Shown here piece by piece: positions 1 through 11,800 of a stretch of DNA of 64,000 nucleotides (position 1 is the stretch's first letter; each line of letters opens with the position of its first letter). Location of the stretch: assembly GCA_026018925.1 (NCBI GenBank), contig JAKSZU010000003.1:6678367-6742366 (forward strand). Reading direction: 5' to 3'. Position numbers and translations under genes: made by a program. Origin of the DNA: Tupaia tana. Its lineage: Eukaryota > Chordata > Mammalia > Scandentia > Tupaiidae. Below the pieces are notes generated by a model that was not told the DNA's origin, made no database searches, and saw nothing but the letters and a program-made list of their open reading frames with translations.

Positions 1-30
1 TATATATATATATATATACACATTTTTTTT
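1..30. repeat. (TA)n microsatellite and T run at the window edge
   Basis: The window opens with alternating TA followed by a T run. It is truncated by the window edge. Confidence 0.9.
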
Positions 31-99
31 AACTTTTTGTGTCTTTGAATTTTAAATGTGTCTTACATACAGCATATAGTTGGATCATGTTTGATTTTG

Positions 100-837
100 A
101 TTTTTAATTCATTCTACCAATCTCTGTCTTTTGATTGGCATGTTTAATTCATTTATATTTAGTGCAATTACTGATAAAATAAGAGTTATATCTACCATTT
201 TGCTATTTGTTTCCTATATGTGTTCTGTATATTTTTTTTGTTCCTCTGGTTCTCTATTACTGTCTTTTGTGTTTAATATATTCTGGTATACTATTTTAAT
301 GTCCTTGTAAATTATACTCTATTTTAAATATTATCTTCTTATGTCTTCTTAGTGGTTGTCATGGAGATTACAATTTACATTTTAATTTATTAAATCAAGC
401 TCAAGTTAATTGCAACTTAATTTAAATAGTATGTAAAACGTTGCTCTTACATAGCTGTGTTCTCTCCCCTTCCTTTGTGCTATTATTGTCAGATAAATCA
501 CATTTACAGATTAAGTGTCTATCAATATGAATTTATAATAACCACTTTATACATATTTTAAATCAGATTGGAGAGGGAAATCTACAACCAAGCACTGCAT
601 TTACACTGTCTTTTATATTTATTTATGTAGTTTTTTTGAAAGGTGTTCTTTATTTCTTTATGTGGATATGAGTTATTGCCTAGTGCCTTTTCATTTCAGC
701 CTGAAAGACTTCATTTAGTATTTGCTATAGGATAGGCTTGCAAGCAATGAATCTTTCTGTTTTTGTTTATTTAGAAATGTCTTAATTTCTCCTTCATTTT
801 TGAAGAAAAGTTTTGCCAGATAAAGAATTTGGAGCTG
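100..837 (-). mobile_element. Ancient L1 (L1M-type) fragment, antisense
   Basis: AT-rich text reads like the antisense of old mammalian L1 elements: 'atttagtgcaattactgata' near 160 and 'atttctccttcatttttgaa' near 787. No open frame survives. The assignment rests on recalled similarity, so the exact subfamily is not claimed. Confidence 0.5.
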
Positions 838-899
838 GCCTAGTCACAGTGATACAAGTGGGAGGTCACTCCTGCACAGTGGCTGAGGTCACATGGGAG

Positions 900-1077
900 A
901 AAAAATTAAGTAAAAGTATGCTTAATTGACAAAAATATGAGAAGCTATTTGCTGATAAAGTTATAGAGTAATATCTTTGGCTTGACTGACATGCATAGTA
1001 TTTGTGCTGGAAAAAGAAATATTGTACACTATATAGATGTGATTAAATGTAAATAAATTAATTAACTTGAAAAATTT
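900..1077 (+). mobile_element. L1 3'-end tail (lineage L1)
   Basis: The segment ends in 'gattaaatgtaaataaatta', the same 3' terminus seen for L1 tails near 13.0, 24.7, 25.7 and 54.9 kb. It holds tgactgacatgcat (983-996), which recurs exactly in the tail of the composite retroposon at 47.06 kb. It is a heavily 5'-truncated insertion. Confidence 0.7.
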
Positions 1078-1224
1078 TAAAAAGTGTTCCCACTTTTTCT
1101 GGTAGAAGTTAAGTTTTGGGAAGGCTTTACTCTGTCATTCTGATATGACCTCATGATTATATTGAAGCCTTATAAATAAAATTTTGCTTGCAATGTGAGG
1201 AATAATTAGAAGGAAGGAAGACTT

Positions 1225-1498
1225 GGGACCAGCAGTTGGCGTAATGGCTGTGTCGCTGGACTCCCATGTGGTCAACTGCAGTTCGAGTCCTGGACCTGGT
1301 GGCTTAAACTAACGCTGGGCAAGTGTGTGCATGCCCAAGATCCCTAGAGGAGAATGGAGGAGAAGGGATTATGGCATGGCCATCCTCCCTGCGGTGGGGG
1401 GTGATTTCTCACTTTCTGTCTCTCTGTCTCTGTCTGTCTTTCTGGCAAGCACACACGTCCTATAGCAAGAACCTCTAAAAAAATAAATAAATAAAAAT
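1225..1498 (+). mobile_element. tRNA-derived SINE, family A
   Basis: Full-length copy. The head gggaccagcagttggcgtaa carries the A box, the B box is gttcgagtcc, the body reads gagaatggaggagaagggat, then a CT-rich tract and an A-rich (ataa)n tail. A CpG-poor, moderately diverged copy. Confidence 0.9.
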
Positions 1499-1533
1499 TT
1501 TTTTAAAAATTTTAAAAAGAAGAAGGAAACCTA

Positions 1534-1738
1534 GGGACCAGCAGATGGCATAAAGTTATGTTGTTGGTCTGGCACCACGTAGTTGACAGTGGTTAAAGTC
1601 CCAGACCCCATGGCTTAAACTTACACTGGGCACGACTGCGTGCATGCCCGAGATCCCAAGAGGAGAATAGAGGAGAAGGGATTGTGGTGAGACCATCCAC
1701 CCATGGGGTCATTTCTCACTTTCTGTCTCTCCAGAAAG
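1534..1738 (+). mobile_element. tRNA-derived SINE, family A, diverged
   Basis: Starts gggaccagcagatggcataa and runs through the family A body to tttctgtctctccag. The anticodon-side head is scrambled and the copy stops before the usual ctatagc end. It sits directly after another family A copy. Confidence 0.8.
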
Positions 1739-2426
1739 TGAAGAAGAAGGAAACAAGTGTAAAATAGGTTCAGATCCAAGACCCAGAGGCAACAATCCAG
1801 ATCAGAAATGACAAAAACCATAGCTAACTGGAAAATGAGGGTAAGGAGAGTGGGCGTTTAGAGAGATGTGAAGCCAGTGTAGCCCATAATGTTTTGTTAC
1901 TTGGTGGAGGAAACAGTCAAGGTTCCTTGCTTGGGTAGCTTGCAGGATGATAGCTGTATTTCCCAAGGTGGGGAACCCAGAGAGGAGGGAGAAGGTAGCC
2001 AGTGGAGCCAAGAGTGGGCCCCATGGGAATCTCACTGCCTAGTGGAAGCAGAAAAAGTCAGAGGAAACACCAGTGCTTGACGGATGCCCTAGTACGCAGT
2101 AGACCTGGCAATGCTGACGTGGTGACTGGAAGTGCTGCCAGCTGTCTAGCAGGCAGTACCCAGCCTAAGATCTGGATTAGGAAAACAGATTCCAATCTCA
2201 TGGTACATGCCACTTAATGAGTGACAGGAACGTTCAGGAGCTAATATAATTCTTCCTCTGGGTAACCTCAGAAATATATCACGGGAAAACAGGAACACAC
2301 ACGCTGGGGACCTGAAGTGCTTTAGTAGCCAGTAAGATAAAAGGTAGGAAAACACTCATAATTATTGTTGAAGGGCTTAAGGTTTGAAACTTAAGGTTAC
2401 TGAAAGACTAACTACAAACAAACTTC
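1739..2426. other. No gene or repeat recognised
   Basis: Mixed-composition single-copy sequence. Open frames here are under 80 codons, overlap on both strands and resemble nothing I know. Treated as intergenic. Confidence 0.6.
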
Positions 2427-2714
2427 TTTTTTTTTTCTTTTTTTCTTTTTTTTTTTTTTTTTTTTGAGAGGATTTTGCTATAGGGCACGTGCGCTCACCA
2501 GAAAGACAGAGTGAGACAGAGAGACAGAAAGTGAGAAATCACCCCCCAGGGAGGATGGCCATGCCAATCCCTTCTCCTCCATTCTCCTCTCAGGATAGTG
2601 GCCACGCATGCACACGCGCCCGGCATGAGTTTAAGCCACTGGGTCCGGGACGCAAGCCACAGTCGACTACATGGGAGTTCATCGACATAGCCATTATGAT
2701 AACAGCTGATCCCT
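2427..2714 (-). mobile_element. tRNA-derived SINE, family A
   Basis: Antisense full-length copy. It begins with a T run (the A tail), then ttttgctatagggcacgtgc, and ends with the reversed head cattatgataacagctgatc. CpG sites such as cagtcgac survive in the head. Confidence 0.9.
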
Positions 2715-3430
2715 ACAAATGAACTTCTTGAGGCTCTTTGAGGCATAATGCCCCGGCCCGGGCTTGAACAGTTTTAATCTAGTCTACAATGGCCTTATTA
2801 TCTGTGGGTCAGGAAACAGGCCTACCCCGCCACCACCTGCTAACATATGTGACGACAGCATTAAATGAAAGCAGTAACAGGAAACGTTGGTAGCTGAGAA
2901 TGCATCGTACTGTTCACAGCTCAATTTTACACCAGCTCGTTAAGTACATCCTCTGTCTACTCTAGAAATGCAAGAGTACAGGCCACAGAGGTTTCTCAGA
3001 AATACCAGGTTGCCTTTTTTAGGACAATGGGAGAGGAGGCATGTCAACGCCTTCATCTTGAGGGAGGATGATGGCGGGCAGGAGAGGCCAGATCATCAAG
3101 TCCGTGGTACAAACAAATGGAATGATGGGACAGGAAAGTGAGGCTCTTTATTGAAAAGGTGGATGTTCCATGTAAGGTAGTAGGAGAGGAGGTCATAATC
3201 AAGTGGCCTTGGGATTCTTTGAGAAAAATGCACTGTCTTCCAGGCTCCAGATCAGGCCAACAGCTCAGCCTCGTCTCTTTTAGGAATTTGGCCAAATTTA
3301 GGGAATTGCCTATCTTTTGTACTTAGAAAACTTTTTTGTTATCTTTAAGCTAAATTCACCCCAAAAGCCTGGTCCTTCGGCACATCTTCCTCAGCATAGG
3401 AAGACAGACAGTGAAGTGGAAAGAATTGCA
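2715..3430. other. No gene or repeat recognised
   Basis: Single-copy sequence with only short, unconvincing open frames. The stretch near 2,780-2,840 faintly recalls a MIR 3' part, too weakly to call. Confidence 0.5.
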
Positions 3431-3520
3431 AGTGGCCATCCCCCCAGACGGTGCTTTCTCACTTTCTCTCTCTCTCTCTCTTTACATCTTTCTCTAAGCA
3501 TGCACCTACAGCAATATTTT
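3431..3520 (+). mobile_element. SINE 3' fragment, family A-like
   Basis: Only the 3' half is present: 'ggccatccccccagacggtg', 'tttctcactttctctctctc', then 'gcacctacagcaata', which corresponds to the ctatagc end of family A. The head is missing. Confidence 0.6.
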
Positions 3521-3587
3521 TTCAAGTTACCTCTTCCACTCTCCAGCCTGAGGAGAGCTGCACCATCTGGACATCCTGCAATATGTC

Positions 3588-3812
3588 ACGTGGATCCATT
3601 GCATCAGGGTCTCAGCATCAACACTGCTGACATTTGGGGCCAGGACATTCTTTGCTGCGGGGGCTGCCCTGTACATCGTAGGGTGTTCAGCAGCTTCCCT
3701 GGTACCTACGTACTACTAGGTCAGAAGCACCCACCGCATATTGTGACCACAAAAGCTCTCCAGAAATTTCAGATGTGCCCTGCAGAACATAACCACCCCC
3801 CTCTCGAGAAAT
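3588..3812 (+). mobile_element. MER5A-type hAT-Charlie DNA transposon fossil
   Basis: The run 'acatttggggccaggacatt', 'gtagggtgttcagcagcttc' and the end 'cccccctctcgagaaatagc' follow the MER5A consensus as I remember it. MER5A is a non-autonomous hAT-Charlie element shared across placental mammals. No coding capacity. Confidence 0.85.
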
Positions 3813-4941
3813 AGCACATCACACCAATGCCATCACACTGAAAAGGCAGGAGGAGCAATGGGTGGCCAGCGTGCTAGTGGGCTTGGTAAGACATGTATGT
3901 TTGAGAGAGTGGAAGACCAATTCTAGACTGCCAGCTCAAAAGGGTCCTCAGTGAGGACAGGGCGTCACCATCTGGGATGTGGCAGACATGCTACATCAGT
4001 GACATCAACATGGTGCTGTGTCTCTAGTAAAAATAATAAATGAGTTTGAGAATCAAGAGGTAGAAGAAGCAAGAGAGGCCACACTTACCATCATTCCCCA
4101 TACCCCACTGCAGGACTTTCTTCTTCCTGTTCCTGGGATCTGAAAGTTAGATTTCCCATCTACAGCAAAGGTCCTCTGGCCTATGACCAATGGCTGCCAC
4201 CTGGACATTCTGGGCTCCCTGTGTCCAGAAACCAGCAGCCATGAGGAGTGGTCTCTACTAAATGAGAGAAGGAATGTTGCTAGGCAACATGGCACAGGTA
4301 CCTCCTGCCTGGTGACAACTGTGAATGGGCCACTGCAGCACCTCTAGCCTAGAGTGTGGTTCTAGGGACTCTGTCCAGTCCTTCTGGGATGAGGGCTTAG
4401 GTCACTCCAGATGGTCAGTGCTGAGATAAGTGAAGGTAAAAGCAGAAGGTGAGGAGAATCTTGAATGGACAGTGGAGGAGGAAGACCAGTGGCAATCTGC
4501 GATGGAACGTAGCAACGAAGGCTGTGGTTCACCCCCGGAATCTTCTTCTTCTAGTTCCCTCTCAGGAAGAATGGAACCTGAAGGAATGGATCCCCAGACC
4601 ATATGGAGAAGTGCATGGGACATGCCGGCCAACTGTGGAAGCCATGGAGGTTTGCTCCCCAGGAAGGCTCTCCCTCCCTTCAAGAACAAACTTGCTACTC
4701 AGCACCAGGAAGTGTGGTCCAGAGCAGCCTCCAGACATAACACTTCCAGGACCCACCTCAGCTATGCAGTGCAGTCATTCTCCTCCCAGGCAGTTCCTAG
4801 CCTAAGGCAGGGCACAGCAGAGCTGCTAGAGTCTCCCTAATGCAGGACACGGGGGTTAGTCAGCTGTGGCTACAGAACTCCCTACCCTGAGGCTCTCCTT
4901 GCCCAGCTCAACATCCCCCCTCCCCACTTTTCTTTTACAAG
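3813..4941. other. No gene recognised
   Basis: Single-copy sequence. A 136-codon open frame at 4,430-4,840 competes with open frames of similar size in another frame and on the other strand, and has no recognisable domain, so I do not call it a gene. Confidence 0.6.
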
Positions 4942-4951
4942 TATCAGTTTT

Positions 4952-5207
4952 GTTTTTGTTTGTTTTTGCCATAGGGCATGTGCACTTGCCAGAGACAGAC
5001 AGAGACAGTGAGAGGGAAAGTGAGAAATCATACCCCAGGGAGATGGCCACACCCCAATCACTTCTTCATTCTCCTCCTAGGATTTTGAGCATGCATGCAC
5101 ATGCGTCCTGCGTGATTTTCAAGTTGCCACGTCCAGTACTTGAACCATGGCTGGCCATGTGGGAATCCAACTCCTTAACCACTATGCCACCTGCTGGCCC
5201 CACAGGT
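4952..5207 (-). mobile_element. tRNA-derived SINE, family C
   Basis: Antisense copy from 'ttgccatagggcatgtgcac' to 'gccacctgctggcccc'. It is flanked by target-site duplications tatcagtttt at 4,942-4,951 and 5,208-5,217, which marks it as an L1-mobilised insertion. Confidence 0.88.
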
Positions 5208-5217
5208 TATCAGTTTT

Positions 5218-6216
5218 ACATCACAGTCCCCAAGGCTTTCCCCACCCAGCTGTTCTTCCCTCTTTTGTCTTTCACAGGCATTATCTCCCAGTGAGATTTT
5301 GTATTTCTCCTTCTCAGCATGTGATTCTCAGAGGAAGTGAGCCAGTGGTATGGCCACCCAGCTCAGGAGTGGACCTAAAGGAAAACGGCCATGTATGTTA
5401 GATCGCACCTGTGACAGGATGCCACATTGCTTAGCCTGTGCATCCCCATCAGCTCCCAGTGTGACCTGCCCAGCCATGGGTAGCACGCTTGGATTCATTC
5501 CAGTCTTCAAACAGAAGGGAAAAGTGCAGAACACCTTCCAGACCTTACTCCTCCCATGTTCCTGGTCCTTCTTTTGTCCCTGCTGTAGTGACGTGTCCAG
5601 AGTGGAAGATTTCTGAGCTGACAGAGACCTGCCACCCGCATGGCTGTCACCCAGTCTGAGGATCTCAGGCACCAGATGCAAAAATCTCACCAGAGTCAAG
5701 ATCTCTCAACATCTCAACTGCTTCTTCATACACATGTGCTCGTTCCCCACATCAGAAAAATAGGAATCAGAAGGAGAATAAGAATTCATAATCTAATTCA
5801 CCTTTATTATTTAATTCAACTGACTATATTTACACGCATATTTTCTAGATATTACCATGGCAAGGTATATGTGGAATCCAAAAATATTAATCCACGGTTA
5901 CATAAATGAGTCCATCTTTAATGTAAGCTGATATTGTTGGGGGAGAGGGGAAGCAGATTACAACGAGCCTGTTCTTGAAGCAAGTCTAAGGTGGTAATAT
6001 TGAAAACACCCACCTGGGAGAAGACTCCGTCCTTCCCATCTCACATATCACCTGACTCAGGCAGCTCTCAGGATAATCTGCTCAACCACGGATTGAACAT
6101 TACCCTGTTGGAACCAAGAGGCAAACCTGAGCGTAGAAGCCACATGGCAGTGAAACAGGGACAGACAGAGTGACACTGGGACATTGCTGCCCACTGGCCC
6201 CAGCCTGCTTATTCCT
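5218..6216. other. No gene or repeat recognised
   Basis: Single-copy sequence of mixed composition. The short open frames overlap on both strands and show no recognisable protein. The region 5,760-5,910 is AT-rich. Confidence 0.55.
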
Positions 6217-6605
6217 TGCTATAGTTTAAATGTGTCCCCACAAAATTCAGGAGCTGAAATTTGGTAGCTATTGTAATGTTGTTGAGAGGGTGGAGACTCC
6301 ATCTAATTGGGTGTTGAAAGCTGGGGCCTATGGGAGGAGTTTGGGATGGGATGAGGTCATCAGGGTGGAGCCCCATGATTGGCTTCTGCTAGCTGTGTAG
6401 GAGGAGACACACAGATAGTGATCTCTGTCTGCTCTATATTGCCATGTGATGCCTTGAGTCCCCTTGGTACTCTGCAAAGAGCCCCTACCAAGAAGACCCT
6501 CACCAGATGTGACCTTGGACCCTCCCAACCTTGAGCTAAGTAAACCTCTATTCTTTATAAATTACCCAGTTGTGCTATTAAGTTATCGACAGAAGAAATA
6601 GACAT
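6217..6605 (+). mobile_element. MaLR (MLT1/MST-type) solo LTR
   Basis: Begins tgctatagtttaaatgtgtc, contains gtggagactccatctaattg, and ends with 'taaacctctattctttataa' followed by attacccagt. These are the standard 5' and 3' landmarks of mammalian MaLR LTRs. Solo LTR with no internal region seen. Confidence 0.85.
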
Positions 6606-6898
6606 GAATGCCTCTGAACATCTTACAATAAGCTCCTATGATGTTTTAATCATTATTGTTTGGGTTCTCTGAATTTTAATCTATTTCTAATCCTCAGGGG
6701 TAACAAGAGAGATGAGAGAGAGAGATAAAAGTATCATGAACTTTTCAATAATCATCTTTTGAAGAAATCTATAATTATTCTTAGAATTATAGAACTTTGA
6801 AAGAAAGAATCTCTAGTTTGGGCAATTTTACAATGCTCCCAACTTTTGTTCTAGTCTGTTTCACAGTGATGATTAGCAATAAAATCTTTTGAATCCAA
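6606..6898. other. AT-rich spacer, no feature
   Basis: AT-rich sequence with a short GA tract (gagatgagagagagagat near 6,710). Nothing recognisable. Confidence 0.5.
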
Positions 6899-7165
6899 GG
6901 CCAGCAGGTGGCATGGTAGTTAAGTCACTGGATCCCACATGGTCAGTTCCACAGCTTGAGTCCCAGACCTGGAGGTCTGAAAAACATGCCAAGTGTGTGT
7001 GCCAAAAATTCCAAGAGGAAAAAGGAAAAGAAGGGACTGAGGCATGGTCATCCTCCTGGAGAGTGGCTTCTCATTTTTCTTTCTCTCTCTCTCCTTTCCT
7101 CTCTCTCTCCAGCAAGCACCTATGTGTTCTATGGCAAAAAAAAAAAAAAAAAAAAAACTTAAAAA
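6899..7165 (+). mobile_element. tRNA-derived SINE, family C
   Basis: Head ggccagcaggtggcatggta, then gatcccacatgg, a B-box-like gcttgagtcccag, a CT tract, tatggcaaa and a run of about 21 A. The flanks repeat ttttgaatcc before and tttgaatcct after, a likely target-site duplication. Confidence 0.88.
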
Positions 7166-7839
7166 TGAAAAAATATTTTGAATCCTAAGTACTCATGGGC
7201 AGCCAGTAACGATAGACTATGTCCCACTTTACATCCTGACATGGAATAATGGTAGCACTAGGGAATAGCTACCATGTGAGGAGAGGAGCACGCCGACCCT
7301 GAACCCTGCTCCAAAGGAGACTGGGAAGCTCAGGGAGGTGGTAGACAGCCCTGGGCAGCAGAAGGCCCACTGAGGTCTGCAGCCCCACTTCGCCACACCC
7401 TGGAGTGTGCTGGACACTGACCTGCTCTTACATAACTACTGCCCTCAGCCTTGGTCACAGTGTCCATCCTGACGCCAATGTAACTACAAAGGTGAGGCGA
7501 TTTCTTGGGACTTGGTACTGACCTCTCACATCAGCTTAATAACCAGAAACTTTTTCCAAATATCCCCACTTGTCTCTTCTTTCTCCTTTACAATCCCCCA
7601 CTGCCTGCTCCAACCTGACAATGTACTTACCTACAAATAGCTGAAATAGCACAAAATGGGGGATATTGACTGGTCAAGCCCTCAAAGTCATGGAATCCCC
7701 CAACCTGCAGAGGGCCAATTTGAAAAGACACCAGACATTTACGCTGTCTGCATTAACATACTTTTAAAGGCTTTAGACATTTGGGGGAATTGCACTTCTC
7801 TTGGGCATCTGTAATCAGTTTGCTGACATTCTTCTGTGT
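7166..7839. other. No gene or repeat recognised
   Basis: Single-copy sequence downstream (3') of the GIMAP8 terminal exon. I see no convincing open frame or repeat. Confidence 0.55.
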
Positions 7840-8226
7840 ACAGGAGCCCCCCATGGGAGATGTTCCACAATCCCCAGTGGGTGCCAAGAATTATGGACAG
7901 TCCCAAACCCTAAATGTGCTGGTTTTTTTCCTTCTACGTACATACCTGTGATAGTTTGATTTATAAATTAGACACAAGAAAAGATGAACACTAACTAACA
8001 ATTATGACAATATGTCAATGTCACTGCAGTTGTGCTTTGGGGTCATTAAGTAGACTAAGGGTTGCTTGGACAGTACTGCAACAGCAGATGTGACAGCCAA
8101 GATATCCCAAGTGGCTGACGGCAGGTCACACAGACAGTGTGGATACCCGACAGAGGTGTATCCTGTCCTGGGCTGGACAGAGCAGGGCAGATTCCATCAT
8201 GCTCCTCAGTGTGTTACAAAATTTAG
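7840..8226 (+). mobile_element. Ancient DNA-transposon fossil (Tigger/MER-like)
   Basis: 'ccccagtgggtgccaagaat', 'catacctgtgatagtttgat' and 'ttataaattagacacaagaa' match the pattern of an old mammalian cut-and-paste element whose consensus includes cccagtggatgcctgaaacc. Family name uncertain. It lies just 3' of the GIMAP8 stop codon and may supply part of its 3' UTR. Confidence 0.5.
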
Positions 8227-8236
8227 AACTTAGGGA

Positions 8237-8898
8237 TTATTTTTTATAGAAGTTTTGACTGAATTTCTCTGAGATTGCAGACAGTGAAAACTTCTGATGA
8301 GAAGAGGCTGCTCTGTGGGGATACTCATCCCATCCTCGGCTCTTTCTGAGATCATTGGCTATTCTCAAGAGATCTTTCACCTGGACTTCCTGAGCTTCTC
8401 CAGTTTCTTTGTTATTAAAAGCACACACTCTCTTCTCACACTTTCTAATTATATTTTTAAGGGCTTTGTTTTTTGTGTCCTTGATGTAATCATCAATCCG
8501 CTCTTCCCCTAGGTCTTCCTTCCGGGTAAACAGCACGATCGTGTAGCTCAGGACTTCCTTTCCGAAGATGGCCTCTAGTTCCGCCACCACGGTCTCATCC
8601 TCTTTAGTGAACCGTCCCAGCTGGAACACCAGGACAAAAATCTTGGTCCCTTCACAGCAGGACATACAGCGTTCGACCTCCTTCTCTAACAGGCGGGCAT
8701 CACCGAGCTTCTGGTTGAACGAAGGAGTGTCCACAACCACGACATCCTGCCCTTCCCATGTCTTCCTGCCACTCTGGCAAGTCGTGGTGACTGGCTGGGC
8801 TCGGAGTTGAGAGAGGAAGACAGTCCTCCCCAGGATAGTGTTCCCGGTAGCACTCTTCCCAGTCCCACTCCTCCCCACGAGAATAAGGCTCAGGGTTT
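8237..8898 (-). CDS. GIMAP8: GIMAP8 terminal coding exon, G domain 3
   Basis: The acceptor ttcctttccacag precedes the exon at 8,898. The first two bases complete the Glu codon left open by the exon 3 donor, giving REK-E-TL across the junction as in GIMAP8. The frame is open to TAA at 8,237-8,239. The Walker A motif GRSGTGKS sits near the exon start. G3 is VDTPSFN, then VFQLGRFTKEDE, G4 TRKEDLG and the family motif CAFNNK. The last 25 or so residues after DEYPH do not resemble the human C-terminus I recall, so an old terminal shift is possible. The GTPase core looks intact. Confidence 0.9.
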
Positions 8899-11800
8899 CT
8901 GTGGAAAGGAAAGCAGGAAAGATTTATGACCATGGGCTCATCTGGAATTGGACTTTAGAGTCATGCCATGAAGCAGGGTTACGTCATTAAAGCAGACAGT
9001 CTCAGGCTTCCCTCTCACCTGGTGGCTCAATCCCCCATACGCTGACGGCTTATGCTAGTGCAGTCCACAATGCAGGGCAGGACACAGAGCACAGCCTCCG
9101 ACCAGGGCTCACCTTCCAACATGCCGTTCCTGTCTCTGAATCTGCTCTGCTCCCTTCTGGCACCTTCTTTGACTCTCTGGCACCTGTGAGTGCCACTGGC
9201 CTTCTTACTCTTCACCCCCCTCGGTTGGGTCCTGTCTGCACATCTCATCTCTGTCTTCCCATTCCCAGCCAATGCTAAGTATAGCACAATCCCCTCACAG
9301 TACTTGAAAAATTCAGTCAGTTCCACAGACCTGACTTTACATGAAAAGTAGCTACATATACCATCGATGGACCACCAGTTCCCGCGGTTGGATCATGCTA
9401 AAGATCATTTCTCATTAAAACCACATCGATGGGGCCGGCAGGTGATGTGGTGGTTAGGGGCACTGGACTCCACATGGCTGACCGGCTGATCACTGTTAGA
9501 GTCCTGGACCTGGTGGCCTGCTTTCTTACTTTTCTCTCTCTCTCGCTCTTTCTCGCTCTCTCTCTGGTCAAATTAAATAAATTAAGCTAAATAAAATAAT
9601 TTTAATTTTAAAATAATTTTAAAAGAAACACATCGATGGGGTCAGAGGGTGGTGCAGCAGAGCCCCCTCTGAGGCGCTCACAGGTGGGAAGGTCCCTGGC
9701 TTAGAGACCTCCCCAGTACACCGGGACATGCTTGCCCATGATCCAGACTGGCTAAAGAACAGGGGTAACTGTGGCATCAGGACCCTGTCTGGGCACTCTC
9801 TCTCTGTCTCTCTTATTCATAGAAGAAACAAACACAGTGAACTCATTGGCCTTGGACTGATGAGTCAAAAGGCGCTCTGTGGGTATAATAATGAACCGTC
9901 ACCAACACTCTTGCCTGTGATATCAGTGATGGAGGACAAATTATCCATTAAGTGGAATTTCCAGACACACAGAGATCTCAAACATGCTATCTCTGGGGTT
10001 CTCCTCACACCTTTGCCCTTGCACTGCAGTGGTTGGAGGCTCGCTCAGGTCTTGTCCCAGTTCTCTCCCATTATTACCATGTATCAAGTTACTAATCCCC
10101 CCCACTCAAAAGCTAAGAGGGAGGAAAGCCCATCCAGGGTCTTCCTTTCAGGAAATATTAAATTATATCCTGAACCCACAATCTCATGGTTATACTTACA
10201 GGATAAGAAACAGATCTTTCTAGCACCCTCATACTTGTCACATATTGCAGTCTTGTTTCCATTCCTATGGAGGTCCCGGTTCTGATTACAGAAATCAGCT
10301 CACACCTCCCCATCCCACAGGACCTAGAGCTGTGAACCTCCATCTCTATCAAGACCATTCTCCTTTGTTCCCTTACCAGTAGCATGCTCAGCTAGTCCCA
10401 AGCCTTTGCTTCGAATTGCTAGCGTACTCTCTGGAATGGAATATCTTCCAATTTTGTGTGCAGACATCTAAACCCAAGCCATTCTCCAAAACCTTTCCCA
10501 AATAGGCTTCTCCACACATCCTCTCCTGACCTTCCCACATGTCTGTACATCCCCCCAGTACCATGTGCTCCATGAGGATTGTGAAAGGACTCAATAAACA
10601 GACACACTTCTGTGGATCAGATGGTATTTCTGGATGAGAACATTTGAAGCAAAGAGGATGGGGTGAATAAAAATGGGAAGGATCTCAGCTCAGGCCAAAG
10701 AACGTGGAGCACTGAGTGGACGAGGAATGCATCTGAAGTAGTAGACCAAACAATGCCTGGGCTTCTGAAACCTGTGTTATGCCACATCAGCCCTCACTAT
10801 CATGAGCATTTGGGCTTCCTGTCCTTGTCCAGACCTTGGCTCCTGACTGTCCTAGGATCATAGTATATTAAGAGACACTGCTTCTAAACTTCCCTTAAAA
10901 TGGACTCTCATCTCCAAGAGCAAGAAAAGATCCAAGAAAATTTTGGGGCTTAAGAACAGTGGTCTCTGCGACCAGCAGTTAGCATAATGGCTATGTCACT
11001 GGACTTCCATGTAGCCGACCACGGTTCGAGTCTCGGACCCGCTGGCTTAAACTCAAGCTGGGCACATGTGCATGCATGCCCAAGATCCCGAGAGGAGAAT
11101 GAAGGAGAAGGGATTGTGGTGTGGCCATCCCCACGCATGGGGGGTGATTTCTCGCTTTCTACCTCTCTGTCTCTGTCTTGCTGGCAAGTGCACCTGTCCT
11201 ATAGAAAAAAACTCTAAAAAAAAAAAAAAAAAAAAAACAGTGGTCTCTGGGCCAGCAGGTAATATGGTGGTTAAGGAGGCCTCTTGGAAAAGTCACTACC
11301 TTTGTTAATCTCGTTAAACACTGGTAGAATGGGAAGTATTAAAGAGAATATTAATATAAAGGTTATGAAATCCCACATGGCCGACTGCACAGTTCAAGAC
11401 CTGACCTGGCAGCTTGGCATACCAGGTACATGTGTGTGCATACCCAAATCCTGAGATGGGAATAGAGGAGAAGGGATTGTGGTGTGTGATTTCTCACTTT
11501 CTCCTTCTCTCTTCCTCTCTCTGTTACTCTCCAGTAAGTACATGCACCCTATAGCAAAATTTAAAAAAAAAAAAAAAGACAGAAAGAGAGAGAAACAGGA
11601 ATAAACCGATGAACCAGAACTATCTTATCCTCAGAGCACATTCAAGCCCTGGGATGGTAGGTTGCAGGGAAACAGATGAGAAAGGCCAACACCATCCCTC
11701 CAGAACCTCAGTATCCAGTTGGAAAAAATGGGTTAGGATCATAAAAGAGTTAAAGAGCATCTCGGGATAGTGCACATGGGAAGGTTGGACCTTTAATACA

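Noticed and set aside
4430-4840. 136-codon Glu/Ser-rich open frame
   Set aside because: Overlaps frames of similar size in another frame and on the other strand; composition is unremarkable and no family is recognised.
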